The notes under the pieces were generated by a model. It was not told the origin of the DNA. It ran no database searches and was given only the letters and a program-made list of their open reading frames with translations. A program made the position numbers and the translations under genes. Shown piece by piece: positions 22,668-32,770 of a DNA stretch of 64,000 nt (positions are counted from its first letter, which is position 1; every line of letters starts with the position of its first letter). This stretch comes from Viola odorata (lineage: Eukaryota; Streptophyta; Magnoliopsida; Malpighiales; Violaceae), in NCBI GenBank assembly GCA_963691705.1, contig OY829542.1, forward strand, positions 28,940,579-29,004,578, read 5' to 3'.

Positions 22668-24368
22668 TGACGCGTCGTCGAAACGCGCGTCAAAAGTAAT
22701 AAAATAGTTCCTGATAGGCTAGATGCACAAATTAATGTATATAGCGGCAAGTCAGGGTGGAACCACAGGGAAATGAAACACTAGATTTAATCTTGCCCTA
22801 GATGTATGATCAGGATGAAAATGCACTAGACAGAAAAGTATATCTGGGGGGTTTAGTTGGTTAGACGAGCCTAACCAACGATGGCAGTTGATAGCGGTGC
22901 AGACAAACGTAAATAAAACGGTGTAGACAGACAGATATAGCAAAGAAGAGATTAAAACAAGCAGAGATAGAATATCAAATAAAAAGGAAATAACGAAACA
23001 GGTAGAGACAATAAATCAGGTAAAGGGGAAATCTTAGCAGGGGTAGACGGTGGATTGCGTCGAGGTCTAGTCGGTCATTAGTGCAAGGATAGACTGTTTT
23101 CATGCCATAGACGTGCTATAGGAATCCTATTTTCACGTGGATCCCCTACTTCTCTTCTTAAGAGAAGTCACTCCCAAGGTACGCTTATGGGAGTGGCCGT
23201 GACACTGCGCCCAAGGTACGCTTATGGGTCAGACACGCAGGCCCGTGAAGTGGAGAGAAGACACGTCTAGGGTTAGACACTGAGAAGTCTGCCCTAACCG
23301 GTTTCTTGCCCTAGCTAGATTGGACCAAACGACATGGTGACTCTGGGCTAGGTGCCTACTATATTCCATGGCCTCACGTTAGTTATTACCATGGAAATGA
23401 CAATATTCATGAGAAACATGCAAATAGATGATCAAACTACCAACAAATCTCACACGAAATGACAATAAAATGGCAAGAAAGCGAATACAATAATGAAAAC
23501 ATTTTAAGAGCACTTTGACCTCCCAAATATCCTCTTGCAATCCTTAAAACACCCCTGCCAAGACTAGAAACTTAGCCAATCATGCTAAGAATCAAACACA
23601 AAATAGATGGAGAAATCAACATAAACAGAGAAGAGGTGCAGATGAAAACGAAAATCTAGAGCACTTAATTAAAACCGGCCGGAGCTTCAAAGCTCCGGCC
23701 AAAATCTGGAAAAACAAGAAGGGAACAGATCCCAAAGTTAGAGAGAGAGAGAGAGAAAAATGGCTACAATGATTCAAAACCCTAAAAAAAGGAAAAGCTC
23801 CCCTAAAGCCCTAAAAACTAAGGTTTATATACAAGACAATCCCACAAGGGGACAAAATAGGACAGCTGGTTGGGGAGGAAGGAAGGAAGGGGCGTCCTTG
23901 ACAGCTGGCAGAGGGAATATTGCATAGAATCCCGCTAGAATCTTTCTGGCATCTTTTGTCAAGCGTCAGCCTAGACGAGGAGCGTCATCTAGGGCAAGAC
24001 GTAAGATATCTTCTAGGGCAAGACGACTTAGCTAGGGAATATTCTGGAATCTCTTTGGCATCTTTGGTCAAGTGTCATCCGAGAAGAAACATGCACGTGC
24101 GTGTGTCTAGGCCTGGACGTAAGATATCTTCAGTAGCTCATCCAGGTCTAGACGGTATAGAGGCGTCTAGGTCTCGATGACAAAAACAGCGTCTAGGGCT
24201 CGACGATGAGAGGTCTGGAGAAATGCATCCAAATGGCGTGCTTTTCAGCAAGTTTCTCCCTTTAGTCCAGATCTGCAAAATAGTTGGAAAACAAGGCAAA
24301 TTAGCAGTATCAAGAGTGAAATTGGACTTGATAGGGAGGAAAAATATGCATAAAAAGACACCATATCA
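22668..24368 (-). repeat. LTR-A 5' LTR
   Basis: Same length and dyad layout as the other copy; TATA box at about 23823-23832 reading left. Begins TGACGCGTCG at 22668 and ends CATATCA at 24368 on the plus strand. Confidence 0.95.
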
Positions 24369-24373
24369 GTTCA

Positions 24374-25322
24374 CTTATCCCTATAAACCTAATTCTTCTC
24401 TTTCTCTAACTGAGTCCTCGTTGGCCACAAGCTAGACACTTATTGATTCCTTCTTGTATCTAATTTTGACCACATCACATCTTTGATTGTGAGCTAATTT
24501 TATTGAATAATTATATCTAATTGTGTGTTTTTAGATAGAGATACTACTGATTGTGTGCCATTTTTTTTATCTTTTTGCAGTATCAAAGATTTAAAGAAGA
24601 CGGAGAAGAAAGTTGCCGAAAATACTAGAATTGCTGTGGAAAAGCTTACTCTTGCCATAAAAGGAGTTCTGGAGCCTAAGTCTTGGCCTAGAAGGACGCA
24701 GACAGTGGAGAATCAAGGAAAGAGACAAAATGTAGCGTTTCAAGGAAGGAACATTTTGAAGCATTTTAAACTTCAGGATATGATCAAACTTGGATGTGAG
24801 AGATCTCTTGAGGGATCTGGATTAGAGACAATTTTTCGATTTTGAATTTTATGAGAGAATTAAGGAAAAAAATATCATTTAATCATTCCCTTAATTCTCA
24901 AAAAATAATCTCGGATTTTTGGATTTTATTTTCTTATTAGTTCTGTTTTAAACTTTGCTCCCACTGTCTTCTTCCATAGAACACGAGATTTTTATGAAAT
25001 TTCCTATTTTTCTATTTATTGTTAATTATGTTTAATTCTAGCTAAATTTTCCTTTCCTAGTGAAGGCAATAAAGGTTTATAATTTAGTTTAATTGTGAGA
25101 TTTCTAAAGGTTCAAAAATAAGTATAGTGTTCCAATTTCTAAAGGTAAAATGAAACATTACAACAATAATAAAAGTAAGGACTAACCATTAGTAACCATT
25201 AAGGAGTTTTTGAACAAAAGAGCTTCAAATGCAAAGAGGAATAACATGACTGATTATTTTGTAACTCCTTTTAAAAGATACTAGTTATAGAGTACATAAA
25301 GATTTAGAGATAATTATGTAAG
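24374..25322. other. Spacer between LTR-A and Gypsy-B, one unrecognised ORF
   Basis: 24374-24440 continues the old element split by LTR-A. 24525-24845 (+) holds a frame of 106 codons; after a possible 3' splice site (TTTTTGCAG at 24573-24581) it reads a Lys/Glu-rich peptide (KDLKKTEKKVAENTRIAVEK ...). I cannot assign it. 25160-25285 has another short Lys-rich reading. Neither is supported as a gene. Confidence 0.35.
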
Positions 25323-26127
25323 TGATAAGGCCCTAGCTCCTTTTAGAGGAGTTTAGCCGCTGGTTTGAGAGGGAGCCGGATCTAGTCTCTTCAAGAGGTC
25401 GGCAACTTGCTTCAATTGGATAGAAAGGATGATGCGGATGAGTATTTCAAGGGATGAAGGAGATAGATGCAGCGGATGAACATGGATGTAGAGGAAAGGT
25501 GTATTTAGGAGTAACAAATAAGAACTCTATTCTTAGCAAACCCCCTCAAGATGGACTTGAGTAACCTTGCTGAAAAGAACAAAGGATCTCTAATCAATTC
25601 AGCCCTCTCATCAAAAGAGATGAGCAACCCGAATTGGAGAAGATAGTGTGCTGGTTTGAAGAACCCTAATTAGTTAGCTCAGAGTTGGTCTAGGCTGAAG
25701 TTTATCACAAAAACAAAGACAAAGTGCTGAAATGAATTCAATGCACTTTAAATACCTAAGCTTAAAAATAGAAGGGGTAAATACCCTTACACCCTTGGAC
25801 AAAGGGGCTTGGACTTGGCCTTGGCAGCAATTGATGATGGGCTTCGGCCAACCAGCTAAGGACGCAAGGCTTGGGCAGGCGCAAGGGCTGATCCGCACGG
25901 CCTCATGGCTTCCTAGGGTTAGGCACGGGATCGGTGCGGGGTTCTTCATAGGATGCGCGGGCTGCCCATGAGTCACGAGCGGTGCTTATGGCGAAGGAGT
26001 TGGCGTGCATGCAAGTCACCCATTTGTGCCTTGGTTCCAAGCTGCTCTCCTCGGCCCTAAGGCTCCTCAATAGCACGACTACCATTCCTTTGCTTCTAGT
26101 GAAGTATCCCATGCTCGTGCTCGTATC
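25323..26127 (-). repeat. Gypsy-B 3' LTR (broken at its last base by Copia-C)
   Basis: Matches 41131-41949 almost throughout. The right LTR has about 13 extra bases (GGCTTGGAAGATG near 41648). The terminal A of CGTATCA is at 32770, after Copia-C and its target duplication. Confidence 0.93.
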
Positions 26128-27265
26128 TGTTAGCCCAAGGGTACTTCAAACCTATTTTGATGATGTAAAGACACATAAATTAATTAGATTGCTAATTCAA
26201 TTTTAAGTGAAAATGTAATTTCAGTTTGCGATCAAGACTTCATATGACTAACAATTCGATAAATCGCGAACGTGAAGATCAAGTGTTCTTGGACTTAATT
26301 TGTGTAAGTATGATTCAATTTAACACTTGATTTATGAACAATATACCTCAAGAAAAGTTTTCAAAAAGGTTTTGTGCGAAAACAAGTTTTAGAACTCGAG
26401 ATATGGAATGATCTGTGCCTGGCGGCATACCGCCAGACTCGGCGAATTTAATTGTTTCTGAAGCGAAGCTAGCGGCATACCGCCCCAGCCTTTTCGTTTC
26501 TGGCGGCATACCGCCAGAGTCCAGGAAGACGCGCCAACAACTATTTTCTCCACTTCCAACGGCTATTTTTAAGCCCATACTCTCTTGTCCGAGCTTTTAC
26601 ACCTTCCTACCTATAAATACTCATCCTATATGAGTTTGAAGACAACAAGAAACAAGTAGAAAGCTCTTACAAACTTCAAAACACAAAATCAGATTTTCAT
26701 ACCCAAAGATTCAACATTCTCATTTATGCAAGCTTCTCTTCAAGGATTTCAAATATTCTTGCATATAATTCTGGGTGTTTTTGGCTTTCTTCTTGAGGTA
26801 ACATTGTTCATTTATTGGTGTTGATTTGCAATCATATACTTATCTATTTGTATACACCAATTTGTTTGTTGCAATTACATTGATTTAATTGTGAAGGTTT
26901 GAAAAGTGTACCTAACACTTTTGGGTAAAGAGTAGTGTTCTCATCCCATTGAAAGAGAACTTAGGTTTGTGGTTGAGCTCTTGAAAAACCATAGGTTGTA
27001 GTTGAGCCTTGGAAAACTACTTGTAAGGTTGTTGGTGAGCCCGGTAAAACCAATTGTAAGGTTGTGAGCTGAACCCGTAAAAGCTCAAGTGAATAGCAAG
27101 GTTTGCATTCGAAAATCCTAAGAGGAGGACTCTTAGGTAGTGGAGTACAATTCAGTTGTGAATTGGAACCACTATACATATTGTGTTTGCTATTCTTCTC
27201 TTATCTTGTGCAGAAAATTTGAAGAGCCTATTCACCCCCCCTCTAGGCCATTTATTGATTTATCA
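26128..27265 (+). repeat. Copia-C 5' LTR with three GC-rich dyads
   Basis: TGTTAGCCCAAGG ... GATTTATCA. The dyad CTGGCGGCATACCGCCAG is at 26419-26436 and 26500-26517, with a half-decayed copy at 26470-26487. A TATA-like CTATAAATA lies at about 26611-26619. Confidence 0.95.
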
Positions 27266-27266
27266 A

Positions 27267-27968
27267 TTGGTAGCGGAGCAAGGCCACTTGGAACAAGGTT
27301 TAACAACCTCAAGTGAAAGATTCAAATGGATAGAGGAACGTGATTATGATGAATTGCTTGGTGCTTTTAATGAACTTGCTGAACATTTTAAAAATGTTTC
27401 TAAGAAAAACACTAATCTTGTTAAGGAACTAGAAATACTTAAAAATGAGATTAGTAAACTAGAAGAGCTAAACAAAGACTTGACAAATAAGAATAAATTG
27501 CTTGATATTGCTTGTGGTAAGCTTAAGGAACAAAATGGTAAATGTGAGCTTTGTAAGAATTCTTCTAAAGAAATCTTAATTTTAGAAGAAAAGATTAAAA
27601 CTCTTGAGAACACATTAGCCAAATATATGCAAAGTAATCATAGTCATCATAAATGCATGAATGATCAAAAGAAAAATGGTGATATGCGTGGCATTGGTTT
27701 TAATTCTTCCTCAAGCATGAATAATGGTAAAACTGTTTTTGTCAAAGCAAATTCTTCTAATGATCATGCTAGTTCATCTAGAGTTGAAAACAAACCTTCA
27801 CATGCTAAATCTATTTACAAATGTAGCTATTGCAGAAAATTTGGTCACTTATCCTACTTTTGCTACATTCGTAGAGGATTTGTTAATTGGAAACAAATTT
27901 GGGTACCAAAGGGTACATTTACAAATGAGAAAGGACCCAAACATGTTTGGGTTCCTAGAACTAACTAA
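27267..27968 (+). pseudogene. Copia-C gag, N-terminal half deleted
   Basis: Directly after the PBS the frame enters the Lys/Glu-rich coiled coil of gag (DYDELLGAFNELAEHFKN ...), then a CCHC zinc knuckle CSYCRKFGHLSYFC and the lineage-typical WVPKGT ... KHVWVPRTN end with TAA at 27966. The usual N-terminal gag domain of several hundred residues is absent, so the particle-forming part is lost. The open frame upstream to 27183 is only LTR read-through. Pol follows in another frame. Confidence 0.85.
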
Positions 27969-27981
27969 TTTGTTTTTATAG

Positions 27982-30900
27982 GAATGCCGGAAACCCAATG
28001 AAGCAAAATGGTATTTGGATAGCGGGTGTTCACGGCATATGACGGGTGACAAGTCAAAATTCACCCATTTGGAGAAGAAAGACAAAGGAGGCGTGACGTT
28101 TGGCGATAACAAAAAATGCAAGGTTTTGGGCATCGGTAAAGTTGGTCACTCACCTTCTATTGAAAATGTGTTGTTTGTTCAAGACTTAAAATTCAATCTT
28201 TTGAGCATAAGTCAATTGTGTGATAGAGATTTATTTGTTATTTTTACTTCTACACATTGTGAAGTTAGAAATATACACACACAATCACTTGTTTTTATTG
28301 GTAATAGAGTTGGGAATATTTACATGATTGATTTGAATGATTTTTCTAACGATGATCATATTTGCTTAAGTGCTTTAGTAGATAATCCTTCAATATGGCA
28401 TAGGAGACTTGTTCATGTAGGAATGGACCATATTGCAAAGCTTTCTAGGAAGGAGCTAGTTCGAGGATTGCCTAAGCTGAAATTTGAAATGAAGGGTTTG
28501 TGTGATGCATGCCAATATGGAAAGCAAATCAAAAGCTCATTCAAATCCATAAAGACCATGTCTACTTCAAGACCACTTCAACTTCTTCACCTTGACCTAT
28601 TTGGACCAATTAGGACGGCTAGCTTGGGTGGTAAGAAGTATGTGTTTGTTATTGTGGATGATTATTCTAGATTTACTTGGGTTTTATTTTTGTCTCATAA
28701 GCATGATGCATGTGATAACTTCAAAATACTTTGCTATAAAATTCAAGTTGAAAAAGGTTTCAAAATTTCCAAAATAAGAAGTGATCATGGTGGTGAATTT
28801 GAAAATGGCATGTTTCAAGATTTTTGCAATGAAAATGGTATTGATCATAATTTTTCATGTCCTCGCACTCCTCAACAAAATGGGGTAGTTGAGAGGAAAA
28901 ATAGATCTTTGCAAGAAGCGGCTAGGACTCTTTTGAATGAACATTCTTTGCCAAAATATTTTTGGGCCGAAGCCGTTAGTACCGCATGCTATATTTTAAA
29001 TCGTGTTTTAATTCGTCCTCTTTTAAATAAGACTTGTTATGAATTATGGCATGATAGAAAACCCATCATTGCACATCTTAGAGTTTTTGGTTGCAAATGT
29101 TTTATTTTAAATATCAAAGACAATTTGGGAAAATTTGATGCAAAGTCGGATGAAGGTATTTTTCTTGGTTATTCTACTTCTAGCAAAGCTTATAGAGTCT
29201 ATAATAAAAGAACTCTAGTTGTAGAAGAATCCATACATATTGCTTTTGATGAAACTAATCCTTTTGAAAGTGTGAAAAAGATAGCTAGTGATGATGATGA
29301 TGAATTTGGAAGTCTTCAAGTTTATCCTCCTACGACGATTCTTGATGACTCAAAGGACAACACACCATCTCTAGAAAATCCAGAAATTCAAGAGGAAAAA
29401 GAACCGGTAGAAGAGGTCCTTGAAAATGCAAATGATGAAGTTAACCAAAGTGATCAAGGCCCCTCCAATCCTAAACCTTGGAAAGTCATGAAAGCTCATC
29501 CTCAAGAACAAATTATAGGTAATTTAAATGGCAAAGGTATGACTACTCGTTCTTCTCTTAGAAATATGTGTGATCATCAAGCTTTTGTGTCTCAATTTGA
29601 GCGTAAAAAGTTTGATGAGGCTTCGCATGATGAATTTTGGATGATTGCCATGCAAGAGGAACTAAATCAATTTGAACATAATCGTGTTTGGAAATTAGTT
29701 CCTAGGCCTAGCAACCATACTATCATTGGTACCAAGTGGGTTTTTCGAAACAAACTTGATGAGTCGGGAAATGTTATGAGGAATAAAGCTCGATTGGTGG
29801 CCCAAGGGTACAACCAACAAGAAGGTATTGATTTTGATGAAACATTTGCCCCAGTTGCTAGACTTGAAGCCATTCGCATGTTATTAGCATTTGCATGTTT
29901 TAAAAATATGAGTTTATATCAAATGGATGTGAAAAGTGCATTTTTGAATGGTTCATTATGGAAGAAGTGTATGTTAAACAACCTCCCGGTTTTGAAGATC
30001 ATAAATTTCCTAACCATGTGTTTAAATTGGAAAAGGCTTTATATGGTCTTAAACAAGCTCCTAGAGCTTGGTATGATCATTTAAGTCAATTTTTATTGAA
30101 AAATGGTTTTAAAATGGGAAAAATTGATTCTACACTCTTTACTAAACATGATGGTAAGCATTTGATAATTGTGCAAATTTATGTCGATGATATTATTTTT
30201 GGTGCTACTAATGTTTCTTTGTGCAAGGACTTTGAAAAATGTATGCATAGCGAATTTGAGATGAGCATGATGGGAGAATTGACATTCTTCCTTGGACTTC
30301 AAATACGACAATCTCAAGATGGTATCTTTATCAATCAAGCAAAGTATATCAAGGATCTCCTCACCAAATATGGATACAATGACATCAAGGAGAGTCCTAT
30401 TCCCCTAAGTCCTACCACCAATCTTGACAAAGATGAAGATGGTAAAGATGTAGAAATTACTCTTTATCGAGGTATGATTGGTAGTCTTTTATATTTAACA
30501 GCAAGTAGACCGGATATAATGTTTAGTGTTTGTCTATTTGCTCGTTATCAATCTTGTCCTAAAGAGTCCCATTTAAGTGCATTGAAAATAATTTTCAGAT
30601 ATTTGAAAGGCACATCTAAACTAGGACTTTGGTATCCAAAAGGAACTAGCATTGCTCTAGTTGGCTATTTCGATTCTGATTTTGCAGGTTGTAGAATTGA
30701 TAGGAAAAGCACTAGTGGCACATGTCATTTCTTAGGACAAGCTTTGGTTTCTTGGTCAAGTAAGAAGCAAAACTCAGTTGCAACTTCCACTACGGAAGCT
30801 GAATATATTGCATGTGGTTCTTGTGTAGCACAAGTTTTGTGGATGAAGCAAACCTTAGAAGATTTTCATCTAAAGTTTAGTAACATTCCTATTTATTGTG

Positions 30901-31124
30901 ATAACACAAGTGCACTGAAATTGGTCAAGAATCCTATTTGTCATTCACGGACTAAGCATATTGATGTGAGACACCATTTCATCCGTGATCATTTAGCAAA
31001 AGGGGATATTTCGCTTGAATTTGTTGGTACTAACAGTCAACTTGCAGACATTTTTACTAAGCCTCTTGCAAAGGATCGTTTCGTGGAGCTAAGACATGAA
31101 ATCGGCATTTGTCTTCCTTTTTGA
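27982..31124 (+). pseudogene. Copia-C pol (protease, integrase, RT, RNase H), one frameshift
   Basis: Domains in order: protease [13 protein letters not shown] (28009); integrase with GAG-pre HHCC (WHRRLVHVG ... LCDACQYGK), catalytic blocks [20 protein letters not shown] and [13 protein letters not shown] with [18 protein letters not shown], the YVDDI catalytic motif (about 30181) and RNase H with TSTTEAEYIA, then C-terminal DIFTKPL (31054). A one-base loss in a T run at about 29952, within RT before the [12 protein letters not shown] block, shifts the frame. A TAG at 27979 precedes the pol frame, which starts in a different phase from gag. Otherwise the 1040-codon region is open, so this is a recently disabled copy. 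Confidence 0.93.
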
Positions 31125-31594
31125 ATATCTCCATTCGGTATTCCTAAATTCTTTTTATGTCTATTACTTTTTATCTTTGAAATTTGATAATTGTTTGATC
31201 TTAATACTTGTTAAAAGTATTTTTTGGATTTGATCTTTGCTTGCTCCTTTATTACTCCTTATATGATCTTAATTGACCTTTCTTACTTTATTTACCCTTT
31301 TTTATTAATGACAAAGGGGGAGAATAAGTTAAGGGGAGAAGTTTATAAAATGGGGAGAAAGGTAAGTTTAAGGGGGAGCAAAACTTTAAATCTTTGTCAT
31401 GCTTCTTGCACAACTAACGTTTTATGTAGGGGGAGCATTAAGGCTCTTTATGCATTTCTAATAGGAGGAGCATTTATGACAAAGTCATAGGGGGAGTATT
31501 ATCTTAAACTCTACTCTCTTACATTTCTACTTAAAATTACATGCTTATTTTATGTTAATTAATTTGTGGTTGTCATCATCAAAGAGGGGGAGAT
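31125..31594 (+). other. Copia-C 3' region with repeated polypurine motifs
   Basis: No env-like ORF. GGGGGAG or close variants occur six times (about 31316, 31371, 31430, 31464, 31490, 31584), the last (AAAGAGGGGGAGAT) abutting the 3' LTR as the expected PPT. Confidence 0.8.
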
Positions 31595-32764
31595 TGTTAG
31601 CCCAAGGGTACTTCAAACCTATTTTGATGATGTAAAGACACATAAATTAATTAGATTGCTAATTCAATTTTAAGTGAAAATGTAATTTCAGTTTGCGATC
31701 AAGACTTCATATGAGCAACAATTCGATAAATCGCGAACGTGAAGATCAAGTGTTCTTGGACTTCATTTGTGTAAGTATGATTCAATTTAACACTTGATTT
31801 ATGAACAATATACCTCAAGAAAAGTTTTCAAAAAGGTTTTGTGCGAAAACAAGTTTTAGAACTCGAGATATGGAATGATCTGTGCCTGGCGGAATACCGC
31901 CAGGAAGGAGTGGTGTCTGGCGGCATACCGCCAAACTCGGCGAATTTAATTGTTTCCGAAGCGAAGCTAGCGGCATACCGCCCCAGCCTTTTCGTTTCTG
32001 GCGGCATACCGCCAGAGTCCAGGAAGACGCGCCAACAACTATTTTCTCCACTTCCAACGGCTATTTTTGAGCCCATACTCTCTTGTCCGAGCTTCTACAC
32101 CTTCCTACCTATAAATACTCATCCTATATGAGTTTGAAGACAACAAGAAACAAGTAGAAAGCTCTTACAAACTTCAAAACACAAAATCAGATTTTCATAC
32201 CCAAAGATTCAACATTCTCATTTATGCAAGCTTCTCTTCAAGGATTTCAAATATTCTTGCATATAATTCTGGGTGTTTTTGGCTTTCTTCTTGAGGTAAC
32301 ATTGTTCATTTATTGGTGTTGATTTGCAATCATATACTTATCTATTTGTGTACACCAATTTGTTTGTTGCAATTACATTGATTTAATTGTGAAGGTTTGA
32401 AAAGTGTACCTAACACTTTTGGGTAAAGAGTAGTGTTCTCATCCCATTGAAAGAGAACTTAGGTTTGTGGTTGAGCTCTTGAAAAACCATAGGTTGTAGT
32501 TGAGCCTTGGAAAACTACTTGTAAGGTTGTTGGTGAGCCCAGTAAAACCAATTGTAAGGTTGTGAGCTGAACCTGTAAAAGCTCAAGTGAATAGCAAGGT
32601 TTGCATTCGAAAATCATTAAGAGGAGGACTCTTAGGTAGTGGAGTACAATTCAGTTGTGAATTGGAACCACTATACATATTGTGTTTGCTATTCTTCTCT
32701 TATCTTGTGCAGAAAATTTGAAGAGCCTATTCACCCCCCCTCTAGGCCATTTATTGATTTATCA
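31595..32764 (+). repeat. Copia-C 3' LTR with four GC-rich dyads
   Basis: Dyads at 31886-31903 (one base changed in the loop, GGAATACC), 31917-31934 (arm mismatch), 31968-31985 and 31998-32015. One more unit than the 5' LTR accounts for the length difference. Confidence 0.95.
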
Positions 32765-32770
32765 GTATCA

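Larger units (their letters stand above)
17905..24368 (-). mobile_element. LTR-A: complete LTR retrotransposon without polymerase, tRNA-Asp primed
   Basis: Two LTRs of equal length (1701 bp; 17905-19605 and 22668-24368) differ by roughly two dozen substitutions by eye and are flanked by the 5-bp duplication GTTCA (17900-17904 and 24369-24373). Orientation is minus: PBS next to the right LTR, polypurine tract next to the left one, TATA boxes reading leftwards. The 3.06 kb interior has one 405-codon ORF and no protease, RT, RNase H or integrase. It is thus a non-autonomous element, probably served by an Athila-type partner since the tRNA-Asp primer site is typical of that lineage. Low LTR divergence and the open frame point to a recent insertion. 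Confidence 0.93.
26128..32764 (+). mobile_element. Copia-C: Ty1/copia retrotransposon, SIRE-like
   Basis: LTRs 26128-27265 (1138 bp) and 31595-32764 (1170 bp) with TSD GTATC (26123-26127; 32765-32769). PBS TTGGTAGCGGAGC at 27267, gag remnant, complete set of pol domains in copia order (protease, integrase, RT, RNase H), a run of GGGGGAG motifs and PPT AAAGAGGGGGAGAT. Gag wording (KGPKHVWVP-type C-terminus) and repeated PPT-like motifs fit the SIRE/Maximus lineage. The N-terminal part of gag is missing and pol has one frameshift, so it is defective. LTRs differ by few substitutions plus one indel of about 31 bp, so the insertion is recent and younger than Gypsy-B. Confidence 0.93.

Noticed and set aside
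17905..24368. CRISPR-like array, given the many short dyads
   Set aside because: Copies are not regularly spaced, there are no uniform spacers or cas genes, and the host is a plant.
24525..24845. A gene for the Lys/Glu-rich 106-codon ORF
   Set aside because: No recognisable family, no second exon, and it sits between two retrotransposons; kept only as an unassigned ORF.
26348..26633. ORFs in the Copia-C LTRs with repeated GGIPP / GGMPP peptides
   Set aside because: The peptide repeats come from the non-coding dyad CTGGCGGCATACCGCCAG read in different frames on both strands.
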